Assembly: GCF_051014685.1 (NCBI RefSeq)
Contig: NC_135048.1
Coordinates: 28,166,543 to 28,230,542, forward strand
Length of the DNA stretch: 64,000 nucleotides
Origin: Ptiloglossa arizonensis
Lineage: Eukaryota > Arthropoda > Insecta > Hymenoptera > Colletidae
Direction of reading: 5' to 3'
Position 1 is the first letter of the stretch; every line of letters starts with the position of its first letter. The notes below the pieces were generated by a model. It made no database searches, had not been told where the DNA came from, and saw nothing but the letters and a program-made list of their open reading frames with translations. This document shows, piece by piece, positions 11,845 through 25,800 of the stretch. The translations under genes were made by a program, and so were the position numbers.

Positions 11845-12035
11845 CCATCGAGTTGTCACGATTTCTGTTCGTTATTACATAATTTATTACTGTTAATTTC
11901 GTTTATAAATATCGAGTACAAATACGCTGCGAAGCTATCGAGTTGTCACAATTTCTGTCCGTCAGGTTGTCACACAATTGACTATTGGTAATTTTGTTTA
12001 CAAATATCGAGTACAAATACGATGCGAAGCTAGAG
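11845..12035. repeat. two-copy tandem duplication, ~90-96 bp
   Basis: ATCGAGTTGTCAC(G/A)ATTTCTG occurs at about 11848 and 11938, and AAATATCGAGTACAAATACG near 11906 and 12002. The copies are joined head to tail with small indels. Confidence 0.75.
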
Positions 12036-15000
12036 ATTTATTTTACTTTTCATAAAAATATGTTAATACCGTCCGCGGTGATTATCATGTATGCATAAAA
12101 CACGCGGCGATGATCGAGTGAGGTTAGGTTCAGCACCTCAGTTGCACCTCGCCTCCTTGGCACACTTTATTTCTCGTGCATCTCATCTCCCGTGGCAAAT
12201 GAATATTCACTTTACACGTATGATGCCACAGACCGTGCGCGACAAAGGCAATAAATAAAAATTGTTAATGTTAAATAATTATCGAACGTGTTTCGCTGGA
12301 CTTTAACGTGTCTCGCCTTTACTGCGTACAATAATTTCGAGTCGAATTGAAAACGAAGATCGATTATATTTAACCCACCGGTCTCTCGGGTTGTCACGGG
12401 CGCACGGACCGAGCGCTGACAACGTGACAGTGCCGTATGATGTATACGAGAAACGAATTCCCCACTGTCGCGATACGATTGGAATCGCGGCGACTCGCAT
12501 CCGCTGTTATCTGCGTGAAAACACGACGAACCCCCGATAAGGTTGTTTACGAAAAAATTAATTTAACGAATTGTCCTTGGTTGAGTTACATAACCGCTTT
12601 CGCGTAGTACACCGACATCGTTTCCCTCGGTACTATCCGTTCTTACGTAAATCGCAATATCGTTCTCCCCCGTTCGCTCGCGACCTCCTGGCGCCGGCCT
12701 CGAACTACGATAAATTTACGAAAGAACGACCCATGAAAAATTAATTACCGACGCTGGTCGATTAGTCGACGCACGAGCTCAAAGAGATTGGATTTTTCTG
12801 CCCGACGCCGGACGACACGGTCCTCCGGTATAGATAAACAATTTTTATTCAAACTCTTATTTCGATTCGTTAAACATCTTTAATAAGTAAATAATGAAAA
12901 TGTAAGCATCTCGTATCGAGTGGAGTGGTACGGCTGGCTGCTTTTAAACCGAATGTAAAGATGTTACGCGAACGAGTGAAAATAAAAAAAAAGAAATGAA
13001 AAAAAAAAAATAGTTCTCGGATAATTTGTACGGATAATTTGTAAATCTTGGCGAACGAAAGATTTCGTAAAATAATTGAGCTAGAACGGATGAAGCGTTC
13101 GCGAGCAACGCGTTGACACTTTCAACGTTCTGCGACGCAACTCGCGGTTATCGAGCGAGTGCAACTTTCTCGATAGACTCGATTCGATTCCGAACACGGA
13201 CGGTCGCTTTCCAACCAAGAAACGCTCCACGGGACGCGTCTTTCGAAGATCACGTGCAATTACAATGGCGAGAAGTGACGCGGAAAAATAGAGGACGACA
13301 CCGTGCACCGAGCACATCACGAATTGACACGACATGAAATCGATAGGCTTGCGTCACCGACGTTTCCACATTTCCAGACGAATTTAGAAACGAAATCGTC
13401 GTTCCCGTCGACAACGGGACCTCTGCCGATCACGCCCTCTGACTTTTCGCGAGAACGATAAAGGGCAATCTTCCAATTTCCAACCTCTACTTCCTGCGGA
13501 TGCTTTAACACGCTGAACGCCAAGCGAGTTTTTCATACCTTTCCATTCGTGTCGAACATCGCCACGGCATTCAATATCCTTGATACCTCTGCCAATTATT
13601 AAGTACAAATTAACCGAGACGAATACCTAACAATACATTTCGACGCGCCGTTTTAATACTATTTTACTTGGATGAAATAATTATACAAACGGAACAATAT
13701 CTTTGTAAATGTATCGATCGAAACATTTATAACCTACAAATTTTTTTTAATAGCGATAAAGGTAACCTAAAACCTATTTTTCGATCAAAAAAAATTTGTT
13801 TTAATTTTTTCCTCGTCGTTGTACTTATTATTTTATATTATTCCTAATGATATTAGTGTTAGACGAAAGTTTACAAGTGGTATAGTTTATTTTTGGTAAG
13901 CATTGCAAGTTCGAGGTGTCGGTCACCGGTGATCGACACGGCCTGAACGGAAAGTCTAGCGTTGGCACCGATACCCGCCATGTTATTCAACGCTTTCACA
14001 GAAATAACGCGCGCAGTGTTAGACGAAATACGTGTACGGTCAGCGAAAACGTCAATTCAAGTCTGCTTTATCGTTTCACGAAAGATCTAAAGACGCCATT
14101 CGGTCCTATAATGAATATTACCACTGCATTTTCAATGCGTGACGACTTCTGAGGCTAACCCTCGACGAAAACAGCTCTATCGTTTCCAATACAAAAACGA
14201 AGCATCGTGCGTAGTAAACAGTATCAGACTATTTAGTCAAAACGTAGAAATAAATTGAACGCTAGAAACAATCTACGTCTTCGTCATTGGTTGGCGCTTA
14301 TCGCCACGCTTGTAACGAGACTTAAACACCACTCGGTTCGATAACGGAGCCGAATTGACCCCGTGGTATATTAAATGTAGTTTTTTAAATGACCTGCCGA
14401 GCACGCTGGAAAAGTTTGTCGAATACCTCGCGAGACACCCTCTATGCATCCATCATAATTCAAAGAAGCGTTCGCAACGTGAACGATAGGCAGACAGTTC
14501 GTACAATATTTATCACAAGCGTAAACGTATACGCATATATATGTATCTACCTTCAGCGATTTCACGCGCACACGGATGCTTGCGTGCGCGTCTAAACCTA
14601 GAAAGCTCGTTGAAACGAAATCGGGTCGACCTGGTTTCCCGAACGTAACGAAAAAATTGATTAATCGAATAATGTCGGTGTAGATTTCCATCGGTTTCAA
14701 AGCCACCTTCGAAGCACTTAAAACCGTTGAAACGAGTTCTGTAGCTTGTAAACTCTCCGTGAAATACAAAGCCGAGTCGAGCTTCGCAAGTAACGCCGAG
14801 AAAAATTAAATCCAATAAGATCGTCGAGTCTTACAATATTCTTCCAAAATTGTCTAACAATTTTTAATTTAAACGATACTCGAACTACTTTGCTATAGAA
14901 ACTAATGGAAAAAAAAAAACCACGACAGGGACCGGGTTCAGAGTGGAGAATGGACGCATTTTAAAACACGGTCGATAAGAGGAACGTCCAGGATGAATGG

Positions 15001-16370
15001 CGAGGAGTGCCACTACAAACTCGCCAAAACGAATCGTAGAAAAGAATGCGGCGACCTCTGCGACAAAAAAGACTCGTTCGTTACGCAAATACGTACGAGC
15101 GAAGAGCTACGCGAACGTCACCGACGTGACACGATGAGACGTGGACCGAGCGAGTAAGCGAGCGAGCGAGCGAGCGAACAACGGAAAGACAGAGCAGGCC
15201 TGTCGTCGGCCTTGGCGAAAAGAGTAGACCTCGGCAGTTGGAGTTGTTCGATGACCGAGAAAGAGTAGGGGAAGAGAGCGAGAAAGAGAGTTCACGGTCC
15301 CCCACTACGAACGAACGCCTACCTTCCGCTAAAATTGCCGATTAACGTTATTCTCGCTTCTGATCACGATTACGTCGTGAACGATCGTGCGTGAAAAGAG
15401 TAATGTTGCAGCGTCGCGAATCCCGCAGCGACTGATTAATCAGTATAGGATTTTTACGTTACGTTGTCTCAACTATGTAGAACGCACTTCAAGTAGGTAA
15501 ACTATCGATCTGGCACCCACGACGCGACAATACCGAATAGACTATAAAAATGTTGCTAGAGATCATAGAGTTTTGTATCAATCGTAGAAATCACGTTTAA
15601 TAATGAACCTTCCTTTCTCTCTTTCTTTAGAATACTTTTAAAAAACTGATTTTTTCCAAATATTAGAAAGTGTCTTTTAAATAACAACCGACAAGTTTTA
15701 CCGAAATAGATACATTTCTTTTGAACATACACGCGGTAATGGAACGAAAATCACGATGTTCCTACTTATCGACGTTCGATAGAACTGCACAGCGAGAAAA
15801 GGACGACCAAAGATTGATTCGCTTGACACACCGATCAATATCGAGTTGCTATGTGAGAAGTAATTCATGCATTGTTCAACAACATGGAGAACAAAATCAA
15901 ATGCAACTGTCGACATACTACCTTCGTTAGTCTCGGTGGTGTTTATGAGCCAAGACGTGTTGAAGTAATATCGAAAGCACGATGATCGGTTCACTTGTCA
16001 AAGGGCGTGTGCTCGTCGTCCCAGCGCGTGTACGCCGCTACGAAGAAGCATGACGCGTGCCTATGCTTTATCGCGATTTCAAGCGTAAGCAGGTCGGATA
16101 TCGTGTGCGAGAGAACAGGCAAAAGCTGCCACGCAATGTATCTCCGATTTCTCCGTACCATATAAGGGGTCAAATATCGAGAGAAAAAAAATCATTTGAC
16201 GAAGCATCGACCGAGTATTTGCATTAGTGGCTGTCATTTCGCGAAACTATGACAAAAATATTGTCGACCGAAAACAGGTTGAACGACGTACACAGATAAG
16301 AAAAAAAGAAGCAATAATTTCTAGGATTCTTAAGCGAACGAAAGACAATTTCGTCGCCGGCTATGTAACC

Positions 16371-16381
16371 AAGATGGCGGC
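16371..16381 (+). promoter_or_regulatory. YY1/Pho-type motif
   Basis: AAGATGGCGGC is an exact match to the established YY1/Pleiohomeotic consensus. It lies about 1.07 kb upstream of the MRTO4 ATG; binding is not shown. Confidence 0.45.
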
Positions 16382-16879
16382 AATTGAATCGTACGTTAAG
16401 GCTGGCGCGTCGCGTGCGTCGCATGCATCTGTGCGAGCGGTAAGCGACTGCCTTCAGACGGTCTCACATCGCACGGCAACCTAACGAACTTTGCCAAAAT
16501 GATGATCCGTTCGACAAATGATCGAGGCAATACGTAGATCACGCGTAATGCCGAACCGACTCTTTCAACCACGAAAATTCAAAGAAACGAGCCAGCTATA
16601 TAGGTTATTTCGAGCGATACGAGAAAAGGATCGGCGGATTGCATGGCTACGGGGTTCACACGGCTCGCTGTCGAATACACTTCGTATTAATTACAGCCGA
16701 TATTTCATGAGACATCGTGTTCAGCAGCTTTGTCAGACTCTCGCGATCGTATGCGGTTATATCGGAAAAAGGACTCACCTTTGGAGAGTTGTGAGCGGCC
16801 TAGAAAATCGAGGCTTCGGTGAATTCAACGGCTCCCGTCCACTACGATCTCACAGAGTGCACTGGCGCAACGAGCGGAA

Positions 16880-16890
16880 GCCGCCATCTT
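16880..16890 (-). promoter_or_regulatory. YY1/Pho-type motif, opposite orientation
   Basis: GCCGCCATCTT, the exact reverse complement of the copy at 16371-16381, lies about 550 bp upstream of the MRTO4 ATG. Together the two sites are convergent and 500 bp apart. Confidence 0.45.
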
Positions 16891-17437
16891 GAACTGCGTT
16901 CACTTGACGCTTTCCGCTAGTTCGAAAAACACTTTCATGTTCCCGCCATTTCTCAAACCTATCGATATAAATTATTTACTTACGATTAAACTTAGCGCTT
17001 TTACAGTCTCTGAAAAAAGTTTTTATTTTAGCACAAGTATCTCTGCAGTTATGATCATACATGTAAAAGTCAACGCTTACTATACAATATTAAAGATTCT
17101 GATGTATATATAAAGACGTAAATTTCACTATAGTTTTCCAATTAAATTATATATTTGACTTATAATAATATATAAATTTAAATAACGGCAGTGAAGTAGA
17201 AAAACTTTGTCTATATTTTCATAACGTTATTTACATCGAATCGATGATAATGATAACTTTTATTTATTTGAAACGATCATTGACCAAGAGAGGAAATGTC
17301 AAGAAACTCTGCCGGTATTTGGGCCACTATATGGCGCCATTTCTCTTGAACGTGGGTTCTGTAGCACATGTTTACTTGATTGATAACGCATTTCATCGAT
17401 TTATATTTTGGTGTGATTTATAACATATTCCTACAAA

Positions 17438-18479
17438 ATGCCAAAGTCAAAAAGGGATAAGAAAAGTAATGTTACTTCGTACTAATCTGTAATCATATTG
17501 CCAATCCTTTCTTTATGAATCCGTAGTTTTTAGACTAACCTAAAAGTGTAATGTTTAAAATACAACTAATAGTAGTATAATTAAGCTTTCATATATCAGC
17601 AAGTAATTGACAAATTTGTTATATCTTACAGTATCTCTCACTAAAACAAGTAAGAAAGGCCTTGACTTGAAACAACAAATTGTGGAAGATGTTAGAAATT
17701 GTGTTGAGAGATATACTAGGATATTTCTCATATCTGTACACAATATGCGTAATAATAAACTTAAAGACTTAAGAGCAGAATGGAAAGATAGTCGATTTTT
17801 CTTTGGCAAAAACAAGGTGATAGCATTGGCTTTTGGCAAGTCACCACAAAATGAAATTGCAGAAGGAATATATAAATTATCGGAAGCATTAAAGGGACAG
17901 TGTGGATTACTTTTTACAAACAGAACTAAAAAAGAAGTATGTACGTAAATGTTAAAGTTTTATTAATCATATATAAATACATACATCAATTATACATGTT
18001 TATCTCTTGTTTAGGTATTACATTGGATGGAAGAATATGAAGAAGTAGACTATGCAAGGTCTGGTTTTATTATAGATGAATCTGTAACACTACCCGAAGG
18101 ACCTATGCCAGATTTTTCACATAGTATAGAACCTCATTTGAGACAATTAGGAATGCCAACAGCTTTGCAAAAAGGTGTGGTAACATTATTAAAAGAGTAC
18201 GTTGTATGTAAAAAAGGACAAGCATTGACCCCAGAACAAGCAAGGATTTTAGTAAGTATGATATATTACTTTTTGTGAGATAACATAGTAGGTGATTCAA
18301 ACACATCTGTTTTGTTTCAGAAATTGCTTGGTAAACCAGTAGCTACTTTTAAATTGACACCATTAGGTCTATTTTCAAAAAAATATGGCTATAAACTACT
18401 TTCTTCTCAAGGTGATGCTAAAGAAAATATAGAACAAATGGAAGTAGAAGAAACAGAAGAAACTGATAATACAGGATGA
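17438..18479 (+). CDS. MRTO4: mRNA turnover protein 4 homologue (ribosome assembly factor)
   Basis: Four exons: 17438-17465, 17632-17936, 18015-18251 and 18321-18479, with GT-AG introns of 166, 78 and 69 bp. The product is 242 residues, close to the human protein at about 239. It begins MPKSKRDKK, continues ISLTKTSKKGL at the first junction, and contains RFFFGKNKV, GLLFTNRTKKE and RQLGMPTALQKGVVTLL, all hallmark stretches of the Mrt4 branch of the uL10/P0 family. The tail (about residues 215-242) is acidic and glutamate-rich. By family knowledge Mrt4 is a nucleolar/nuclear pre-60S factor that occupies the P0 site on the ribosomal stalk base and is later replaced by P0. Reading phase is preserved through every junction, giving strong support for the model. 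Confidence 0.95.
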
Positions 18480-18547
18480 CCATGTTCTACTTTTTAAGAC
18501 ATATGAATTTGTATGTAGATAAACATACTTTGTATACCATGTACAGA

Positions 18548-18611
18548 AATAAATTTTTCTCCCTATAGATCATATCTACAGAAAAACATGAAGTTATACA
18601 ATAAAAATAAA
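18548..18611 (+). terminator. poly(A) signals for MRTO4
   Basis: AATAAA occurs at 18548-18553 and again at 18606-18611, within 70-130 bp after the MRTO4 stop codon. Either could direct 3'-end formation. Confidence 0.65.
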
Positions 18612-18735
18612 TTTTTAAAAACAAATGGTGCAATGTTATGAAGGATTAGGTTTTTATAACTGTTTAAAAGACTAAAATTATGTAATGTCACAATTGTAAT
18701 TATCACTTTTTTCTAACTTTTTTATTAACACTACT

Positions 18736-20281
18736 ATGGCAATACCGGTATATTTTACCATATTTTGGATAATCGGGGTTTTATGGGTAAGTCATAAAAT
18801 TATTATTGTAACCTATATCAATCAAATTATTGGGTATTTTCTGCAATATAAATTTATATTGTTTTATTGTGATACATATAGACTGTATACTATTGGTGCT
18901 CTGAAAATTCACAAAATAATAGCCGCAAAGTAGTCTTTGAAGTAGATTCAAATAAAAAAGGTAGCGCATCATCCATCGATTCTTCGGATATGTCAGGCAG
19001 TGAAGAAGCTATAAGGCGTAATAGACTAAGGATGAAGCACGAGGTACATTCCGTGACATAAATTTATTCCCCGTGAGGGATAGTTCTCTAGTCCAGCTAT
19101 CTCTTCATTATCACGGTACTTTTGTAGAAACGCAAAATGGTATTATTTGAACTTTACAATAGGTTATCAATGCAACGAATAAATTATGGTTTGTTAAATA
19201 CGTATTATTGTATTTTAATACATATATGTATATATCATTTAAATAAAATGTACAAAATATTGTTTACGTAAATCAGAATTCGTTCTTAAAATGATACGAC
19301 AGGTGTTCAATACATTGATAACCCAACATACAATTAAAACATTTTAGAGTTGTTGACAGTTCTTATTTTCTAGGACTTGGCTTGTCTAGATTATAGTTTA
19401 ACTATATAGTTTAATACTCAGATTGGTATTCTATTTACAAAGAAGATGGGATAGTCATCTAACGATGAAGGAATTAAACTGGTATTACACTTCATTCAGC
19501 GACATCAACGGCAAAACGCCTAATGTGGAAAAATGGTTTTCATTTTCTCGCTAGATGGTGTCATCAATTTCTATATACCGACGTTACAGATAATTTTAAA
19601 AAATTTACTTTCTACGACAGTAGCTTCTTTTTTATTAAAAAAATAAGCTTTGGCCTAATAGTAGTCCACAAATCAAAGATCATACATTCAAGCTAATGCA
19701 CATTATGGTTAATAGGTATATGAATGAATGTGTAATGTCGATATTTAGAAATTACTGGCGTCGTTTAGCAATAAAAATGAGAACTATTTCTTTACAAACT
19801 TAGGTAATTTGCTGCCGTTGACGGTGCAAAATAAAGTTTTAAGTGTAATTCTAATCATTTACAAACATTAGACCATTATTTCTTAAATATGTATCATTGC
19901 GTTTTGAGAATGAATTTCAATAAGTCTAATCTAGACACGCCGAGTCCTACGAAATAAAAATTGTCGTGCAACTTCATTATATTTTTTTTATAATAGATTA
20001 TTAATTCTGTGAATAATTTGTTCATAAAAATCGTTAACAATATTTTACATCTTTTGTTTAAATGGATTACAAGGACTAGATAATTATTCCTCACGGGGCA
20101 CGAATCCATGTCACTGAGCATACATGTTAATATACGTAATGTTAGAAAGAATTAACAGAACCTACTGATATTTTTAATTTTATCGATGAAAATGATTTTT
20201 TGCAATTATTTTTATTTGCAGAGCAAAACACGTTGGCCAAGTAGGATTTCATTAACGCAATGTAATGGTATGGCAAAATAA
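18736..20281 (+). CDS. candidate small single-pass membrane microprotein
   Basis: I do not recognise the protein. Exon 1 is 18736-18786 (17 codons, donor GTAAGT). Exon 2 starts at 18882 after a pyrimidine-rich ...CATATAG acceptor, in phase. If exon 2 is read through, it stops at 19061 (76 residues). If the GAG|GTACAT donor after 19043 is used, a strong TTTTTATTTGCAG acceptor joins exon 3 at 20222-20281 in phase, giving 90 residues, with AATAAA 70 bp later. The N-terminus (about residues 1-22, MAIPVYFTIFWIIGVLW then TVYYW) is a likely membrane segment or signal anchor; the rest is polar and serine-rich (SSIDSSDMSGSEEA) with a basic RRNRLRMKHE stretch. Intron phase and splice quality support coding, but no family evidence does. 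A non-coding transcript is the alternative. Confidence 0.5.
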
Positions 20282-20350
20282 CATTTAATCCTTTGCATCA
20301 TCGTGCAAAAGAAGATGGAGCTAGAATTTGTTTCAAAGTGTACGTGAAAA

Positions 20351-20356
20351 AATAAA
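20351..20356 (+). terminator. poly(A) signal for the candidate microprotein gene
   Basis: AATAAA lies 70 bp after the stop codon of the three-exon model. Earlier AATAAA copies at 19178-19183 and 19242-19247 would suit the two-exon form. Confidence 0.4.
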
Positions 20357-20359
20357 ATT

Positions 20360-22811
20360 ATTCTATTACAAGACTGTGAAAGTTTGAACTTGACAATAAT
20401 TATTCCTCTAATTTATAGTTTATTGTTACAATAGATACAAGATATATGGTTAATACACATACGAGCTTAGTTATATAATATAATGATAGATAATCATATT
20501 AAACCAAACTCACGATAGTACGAAAATCGCTAAGTACATTATAGAATGTGTAACCATAAAATTTCGAATGCATTAACGTACTTCATAGAAAAAAAATATG
20601 TGACATAATATCAAATTTTTACGAGATTAACAATTAATGCTTTTCGTTATTCAAAACAAAAAATTGATCAACAAACAAAGTCTGATAAAAAAATCTAAAA
20701 GAATTGTGTTATACAAAACATTAATTAATTAATTCAACGATCAGAAATATCCTATAAAATTTATTCGTTATGTAGAAACACGTATTTGTGTAAAGATGTA
20801 CTTATCTGATAAATATTTGTTTATCTAGTCAAGCAATACGCAAGATTATTGCGAAAAAAGCATTCGAAATCTTATTTGTGATTTAATTACTGCTAAGGAA
20901 TATTGAGATTTTATATTAATAAAGGTGCTAGGGGCACGTATTCGAAAGCGATTTCGTTCCACTTATATACTTGATTGAATTTACATCAGTACTGTTCAAG
21001 TGTCGTCGGTATGTAAACACAAAACTTCAATTAGAAAAAAAATCTATAAACGAAATTATAAATAAATTCAAATTTATTTGTACTAAATATAACATGATTA
21101 ACAAAAGAAATAAAATAATACTAAAAATTAAACATTTGATAACTTACAAATATCGTTCTACGATCATTAGAATTGTGTACACACTTTACAAAATGAGAAT
21201 TAAGGTATTTTTAGATTGAGTAACCAAACATCGTACAAAGAATAACATGATTACTTTTGCTGTTACTTCTTTCGTTCATTCATTTTATCAAATGGAATCA
21301 TTCATCAAAAAATGTTTCTGTTTCAAGCAAAGGAGATCCACAAATCATATTTAGAATATGATACATTGTGCCGTCAAGTAACCTGCATCTAAACTAGCAT
21401 CGGAATATCGATGTTCCTTTATACAATTGTTTATTTCAAGCTTTAAAAGCTGTTACATGTATTATTAACAACCCATTCCGAATACAAATCGGTAATATTC
21501 GAAACTCAAAATACTTTCAATTCTAGTTTTCTTTGGTCGAACAAAATTGTACTTTCTCACATTTAAATGTTACGAGCTAAAACGATATTTAAAAAAAAAT
21601 TGCATTACTCCTGCTGTCATTGTTGTAACTATAGTTTTGTAACGAAAAACGATAACCTATTCTACTTCACTAACGCGTACCTTTCGGTGATGCATTTTGA
21701 AAGACACAGGTGTAGAGTGTGTGAGTATATGTATGTATGATGTATGTCGTATGTATGCGCGTATGTGTGTCGTGAAAACGACAATCCGAGAGCACATTTA
21801 CATTAAACAGTGAAACTTACTCACTGCCTATAAAACAGGAGTAACTCGACATAGGAAACTATACAGAAGCATTTTCCTCCTTGCGAACTTGTCTTTGTAC
21901 ATTATGATCGTTCCGACAGCCTGTTTGACAAGTATTAATTTGAACGAAATATCACAACACACAAACGATTACATTCTAGGATATGGCAATCTCACAGCAC
22001 ACTAATTCAACAGAGATCTCGTATAAAAATAAATAAGGATTTCTTTAACGAAATATTCGATAAAAATAAACTAAAATAATTATGTAAATTATATTACAAT
22101 GTTAGTTTCTCGTGTGCCAGAGTAGTTACGTTTAAAAGATTTTTACCATTACAAGTTTCGATTAAAATGGAACGAAGTTCATCAAGATGTGGACGAATAG
22201 TACGCGCCTTAATTAAACTGCTTTGCGTGCCTACTAACGAGCCATATTCTCTAGCACAACGAATCTTTTTGTAAACGCAACGATTACAAATCATAATAAA
22301 CCATTCTATATGTTAGCTTATCACCATGTTGTAGCTGACTCATTGATATTGTATAGAAATATTCATGCTGTGTCTTACGAGACATAGCACGTACGCGAAA
22401 CACTTCGATCTTTTTTAAGTTTGTAATTACGTATAGAGTTTTCACTACGGATTGGGTCTTAAAATCAATTTAAAATCGTTAGTAATTATCATTCTCCTGT
22501 ACTAGGAGAACTGGAATGTACTTAAATTCAATCGTAGGAGACCGATTACGCTCACGCTATTCGTATATCTTTTAGATTAATGGCAAGAATTGTTGCGCAT
22601 ACATATTTATCGTTGTTTGGTGTCCTTCGCTAAACCGAAGCACACCGAATGCCAAGCCTATGACCGCATTCTAAATATATTAAAAAGTCACACCAGTCAA
22701 GAACACTATAGCCGATAATACATGGAGTATAAAAAGTAGCTAAATATGACGATCGTTTTCGTATTACGAACAAAGTACCGTTTTGTCATGGCGCAACACG
22801 CGCATTTTTTC
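20360..22811 (-). other. AT-rich region, probably 3' UTR and flank of lipin
   Basis: Strongly AT-rich sequence without supportable coding frames lies downstream of the lipin stop on the minus strand and convergent with the genes at 17.4-20.3 kb. Several TTTATT words on the plus strand are possible minus-strand poly(A) signals, so the UTR end cannot be placed. A (TGTA/TG)n-like microsatellite lies at about 21710-21775. Confidence 0.4.
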
Positions 22812-25800
22812 TTAGGTAGTTTGACTTTGAGCGTAAAGTTCATCGAGTGACGGCACTTCCGGTATTGGGTCCCGCCAATACGCAAAATTACTAAATTCGT
22901 CCGCAGCGTCCTCTCTCCAGGCTGGGAAGAGATGATCGACTATGAAGCTCATGTTTGAATATCTGAAAAAAATAACAAGAAAAATATCATACGGCGAACT
23001 TACTTGCAACACCATGTACGATGATGAAGGTTGAAAAACACATGGAACAGAGGGCAAACGTCAAACGCTTCGTTATAAACGGTAAGATACGCGCGCGCGT
23101 TATTTAATACAGGGAACAAATTACTGACAAAATAGACATTTATTTGATTGTTACCTCGATGAGATTAAAGTTTTGAAATGTATGTGTGGAATGATCATTA
23201 AGGTCTGAAACCTGTATCTCCGTTGAGAAAAAGAAAAACAGGATTTTGCAAGCTATTGCGGCTCGGGAGAATTTGATCGTTTGAGAGAAGGTACTGTTCG
23301 GCAGAAACTTGCATGCAAAAAGTTAACAAGTGAAAATTTTAGTTGTTGAGAATGACTGCTGAGCGAAATTCGGAGAAGCGATAACGGGTTTCCTCCATGC
23401 GCAAATTTGCAACTGCATAGGTAATATGTTCGAAGTACTTGGTTGAAAATTCGTGCACATTTGGATAAGGTACAAACCGTTTCATAGTACACATCGATGC
23501 ACCTCAAACTCTTGTTTCGAGAATGTTCAACGCGCCTGTTAAATTGTATTAACTTTTAAAAACGAACTCTGAGCAAGGTTACATGGCGATAAAATTCATT
23601 CAAATTGCACCATAACAATTAAGGCGATAGCAACGTTAGGATCGCTAAAGATAAATGGACCGGTGAAGATGGAAATGATAAAAAGCAACTGTGTAAAAAC
23701 AAGTGCTTACCCTATAAATTATAAGACCATAGGTAGGAGTTGTTGCACAACCAAATACCTCAAAACATACTAGTCACATCTAACCAACAACGGAATTAGA
23801 CTTTCAACTATTCCACCTTGAAAGGTACTGCCATTGGAGAAATTATTTTTGACTAAACGTGCAGGTACTACTCTCCTTATTAGCAAATATTATATATACC
23901 ACTATGGAATATACGTACAAGTATACGCGGATGTTGTTGCATTGTGTAAAAATTACATACATCACGAGTGCGTGTACTATTTACCCTAATATAACGACTT
24001 ACTAAAAAACTATATAAATATCACCATAATTCAATATAGAAAATACATTGTACGGAATAATATCCCAGTCATGAGGTAGCAAGTCATTACGTATGAAATT
24101 AAATTTCCAGTACCCATGGCACTAATATACTGTTCTGCAAGTATCGTTATCGAAACATTATCAACTGAACTAATAGAATGAAACAGCTATTATGGTTGTG
24201 CCGCCATCAGTATTGATTGTTGTTTCGCATGGGCAGCAGCGGGAATAACTCATTGACGATATCACTCTGACACGCGTAGCTGCAATCATAGAAATATCCG
24301 ACCTATCAGTACCACCCTTTCTTTTCAATATCCAGTATGGAAACACGTCTTCCATGTTTTCGCTTTCTCAAACAAACTTGGTACTTATGTTCGGTTCCTT
24401 TTGCGTCAAGAGTACCAACAAATAATGTCAGTTAACAAACTATATTCTATTCTATTGTGTAAAAATGCACTAACGTATGCGTACAATTGTCAAAACTAAT
24501 GTAAAAACATGCAACAGACTTTATAACATGTTTTAACTTATTGGCAATCGAATCAATAACTTCAGTATTGTACACAACATGATAAATTAACGCGCGAGTA
24601 AATATTAGATGGAACACTATGTACACGTGTTCATCTATTTGATCGAATAATACTAAAATAATGTAAATTAGCAGAAATAGTAAAAATAATAATTAAAAAT
24701 ATTATATATACATATATACGTAATTACTTACGAAGATTGGAATGTCTGTGTCAATTCATGTTTCAATTCACCTCTGTGATTTATAGTGAATATCCGCATG
24801 GTAGGAATTCCCACAGCTCGATATGCCCAAACATCCTAAAAATATAAAAAGAATATTAATATTATAATATTTATACACCCCAATATAATTTTATGTAAAC
24901 ACAATGACGAATCAAAATGTTGAGAAAAATGTTTACATTAATTCGGTTCCCATAACCAGCATAGAAAGGCTTTGAGCCTTCAGGGAATAATGCTTGAATA
25001 TCGCTAAGACAGGATATTTTGAATTCCTCCGGTTTCTTTTCTATGACTTCGCGATGGAGTGCTGAAATTAAGCTGGTTGGATTCAAAAGCAATGGCCCTT
25101 CGGGGAGGGATAAATCTCCCTGCTTAATGCTCTTTAGATACTCTCTGGTAACGCTGGCTTGTCCGATAGCTCTTGCCGAGAGATACAGCAATTTATAGCC
25201 ATTATTTTTTATCTTTGTAAACAATTGAGCCACTCCTGATTGTGCCCAGTCTTTGCCAACGATTGGTAAAATGTGACCCAATACATCAGATTTCGTAATA
25301 GTTCCATCAATATCAGAGATAACGATCTTGTCGTCCCATCTCCATTTGTAAATGTGACATTTACAACGAGTCGTGCCTTGATAAGCGGTTGTCACACTAA
25401 ATACAACTTCATTAGCTCCGTCTTTTAAACTGAGACTTGCCTGTAAAGAAATAATTCGTTCGAAATAAAGCTTGTCCTGTACTTTAAAAAATAATTCGCA
25501 AGTGATTTCCGATGTAATATTGAATAGCAGTATGAGTACATACTATTTGTGAAGAGGACAATCTCAAAGTTTTACGGTATTTTTCAGTAGATTCATAGTA
25601 CAATCTTCTTTCTTTGGGTATTTTAACTCCTTGCGATTTATTTAGATTACTATCGGAATCTTCGCTGCCGCTATAACCTTCACCCTCTCTTTCGCGGGTT
25701 TCCTCAGTCTTAGCGATATCTTTTATTAATGTTGCACATTGTTCTGCAGTCTCAGTTTCAGTGGGTATAGACTCAACATGCTGATCAGTCTTTATTTCCC

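Larger units (their letters stand above)
12036..17430. other. gene-free stretch upstream of MRTO4
   Basis: No protein gene can be supported. Open frames of 60-130 codons lack recognisable domains. A (GAGC)n-like run lies at about 15145-15178. Two perfect YY1/Pho-type motifs (AAGATGGCGGC at 16371-16381, and its reverse complement at 16880-16890) lie upstream of the MRTO4 start. A palindrome ATGGCGCCAT lies near 17331. Regulatory roles are inference. Confidence 0.45.

Noticed and set aside
14371..14815. Overlapping minus-strand frames of 100-132 codons
   Set aside because: Two phases are open at once with no domain in either, so coding is unlikely.
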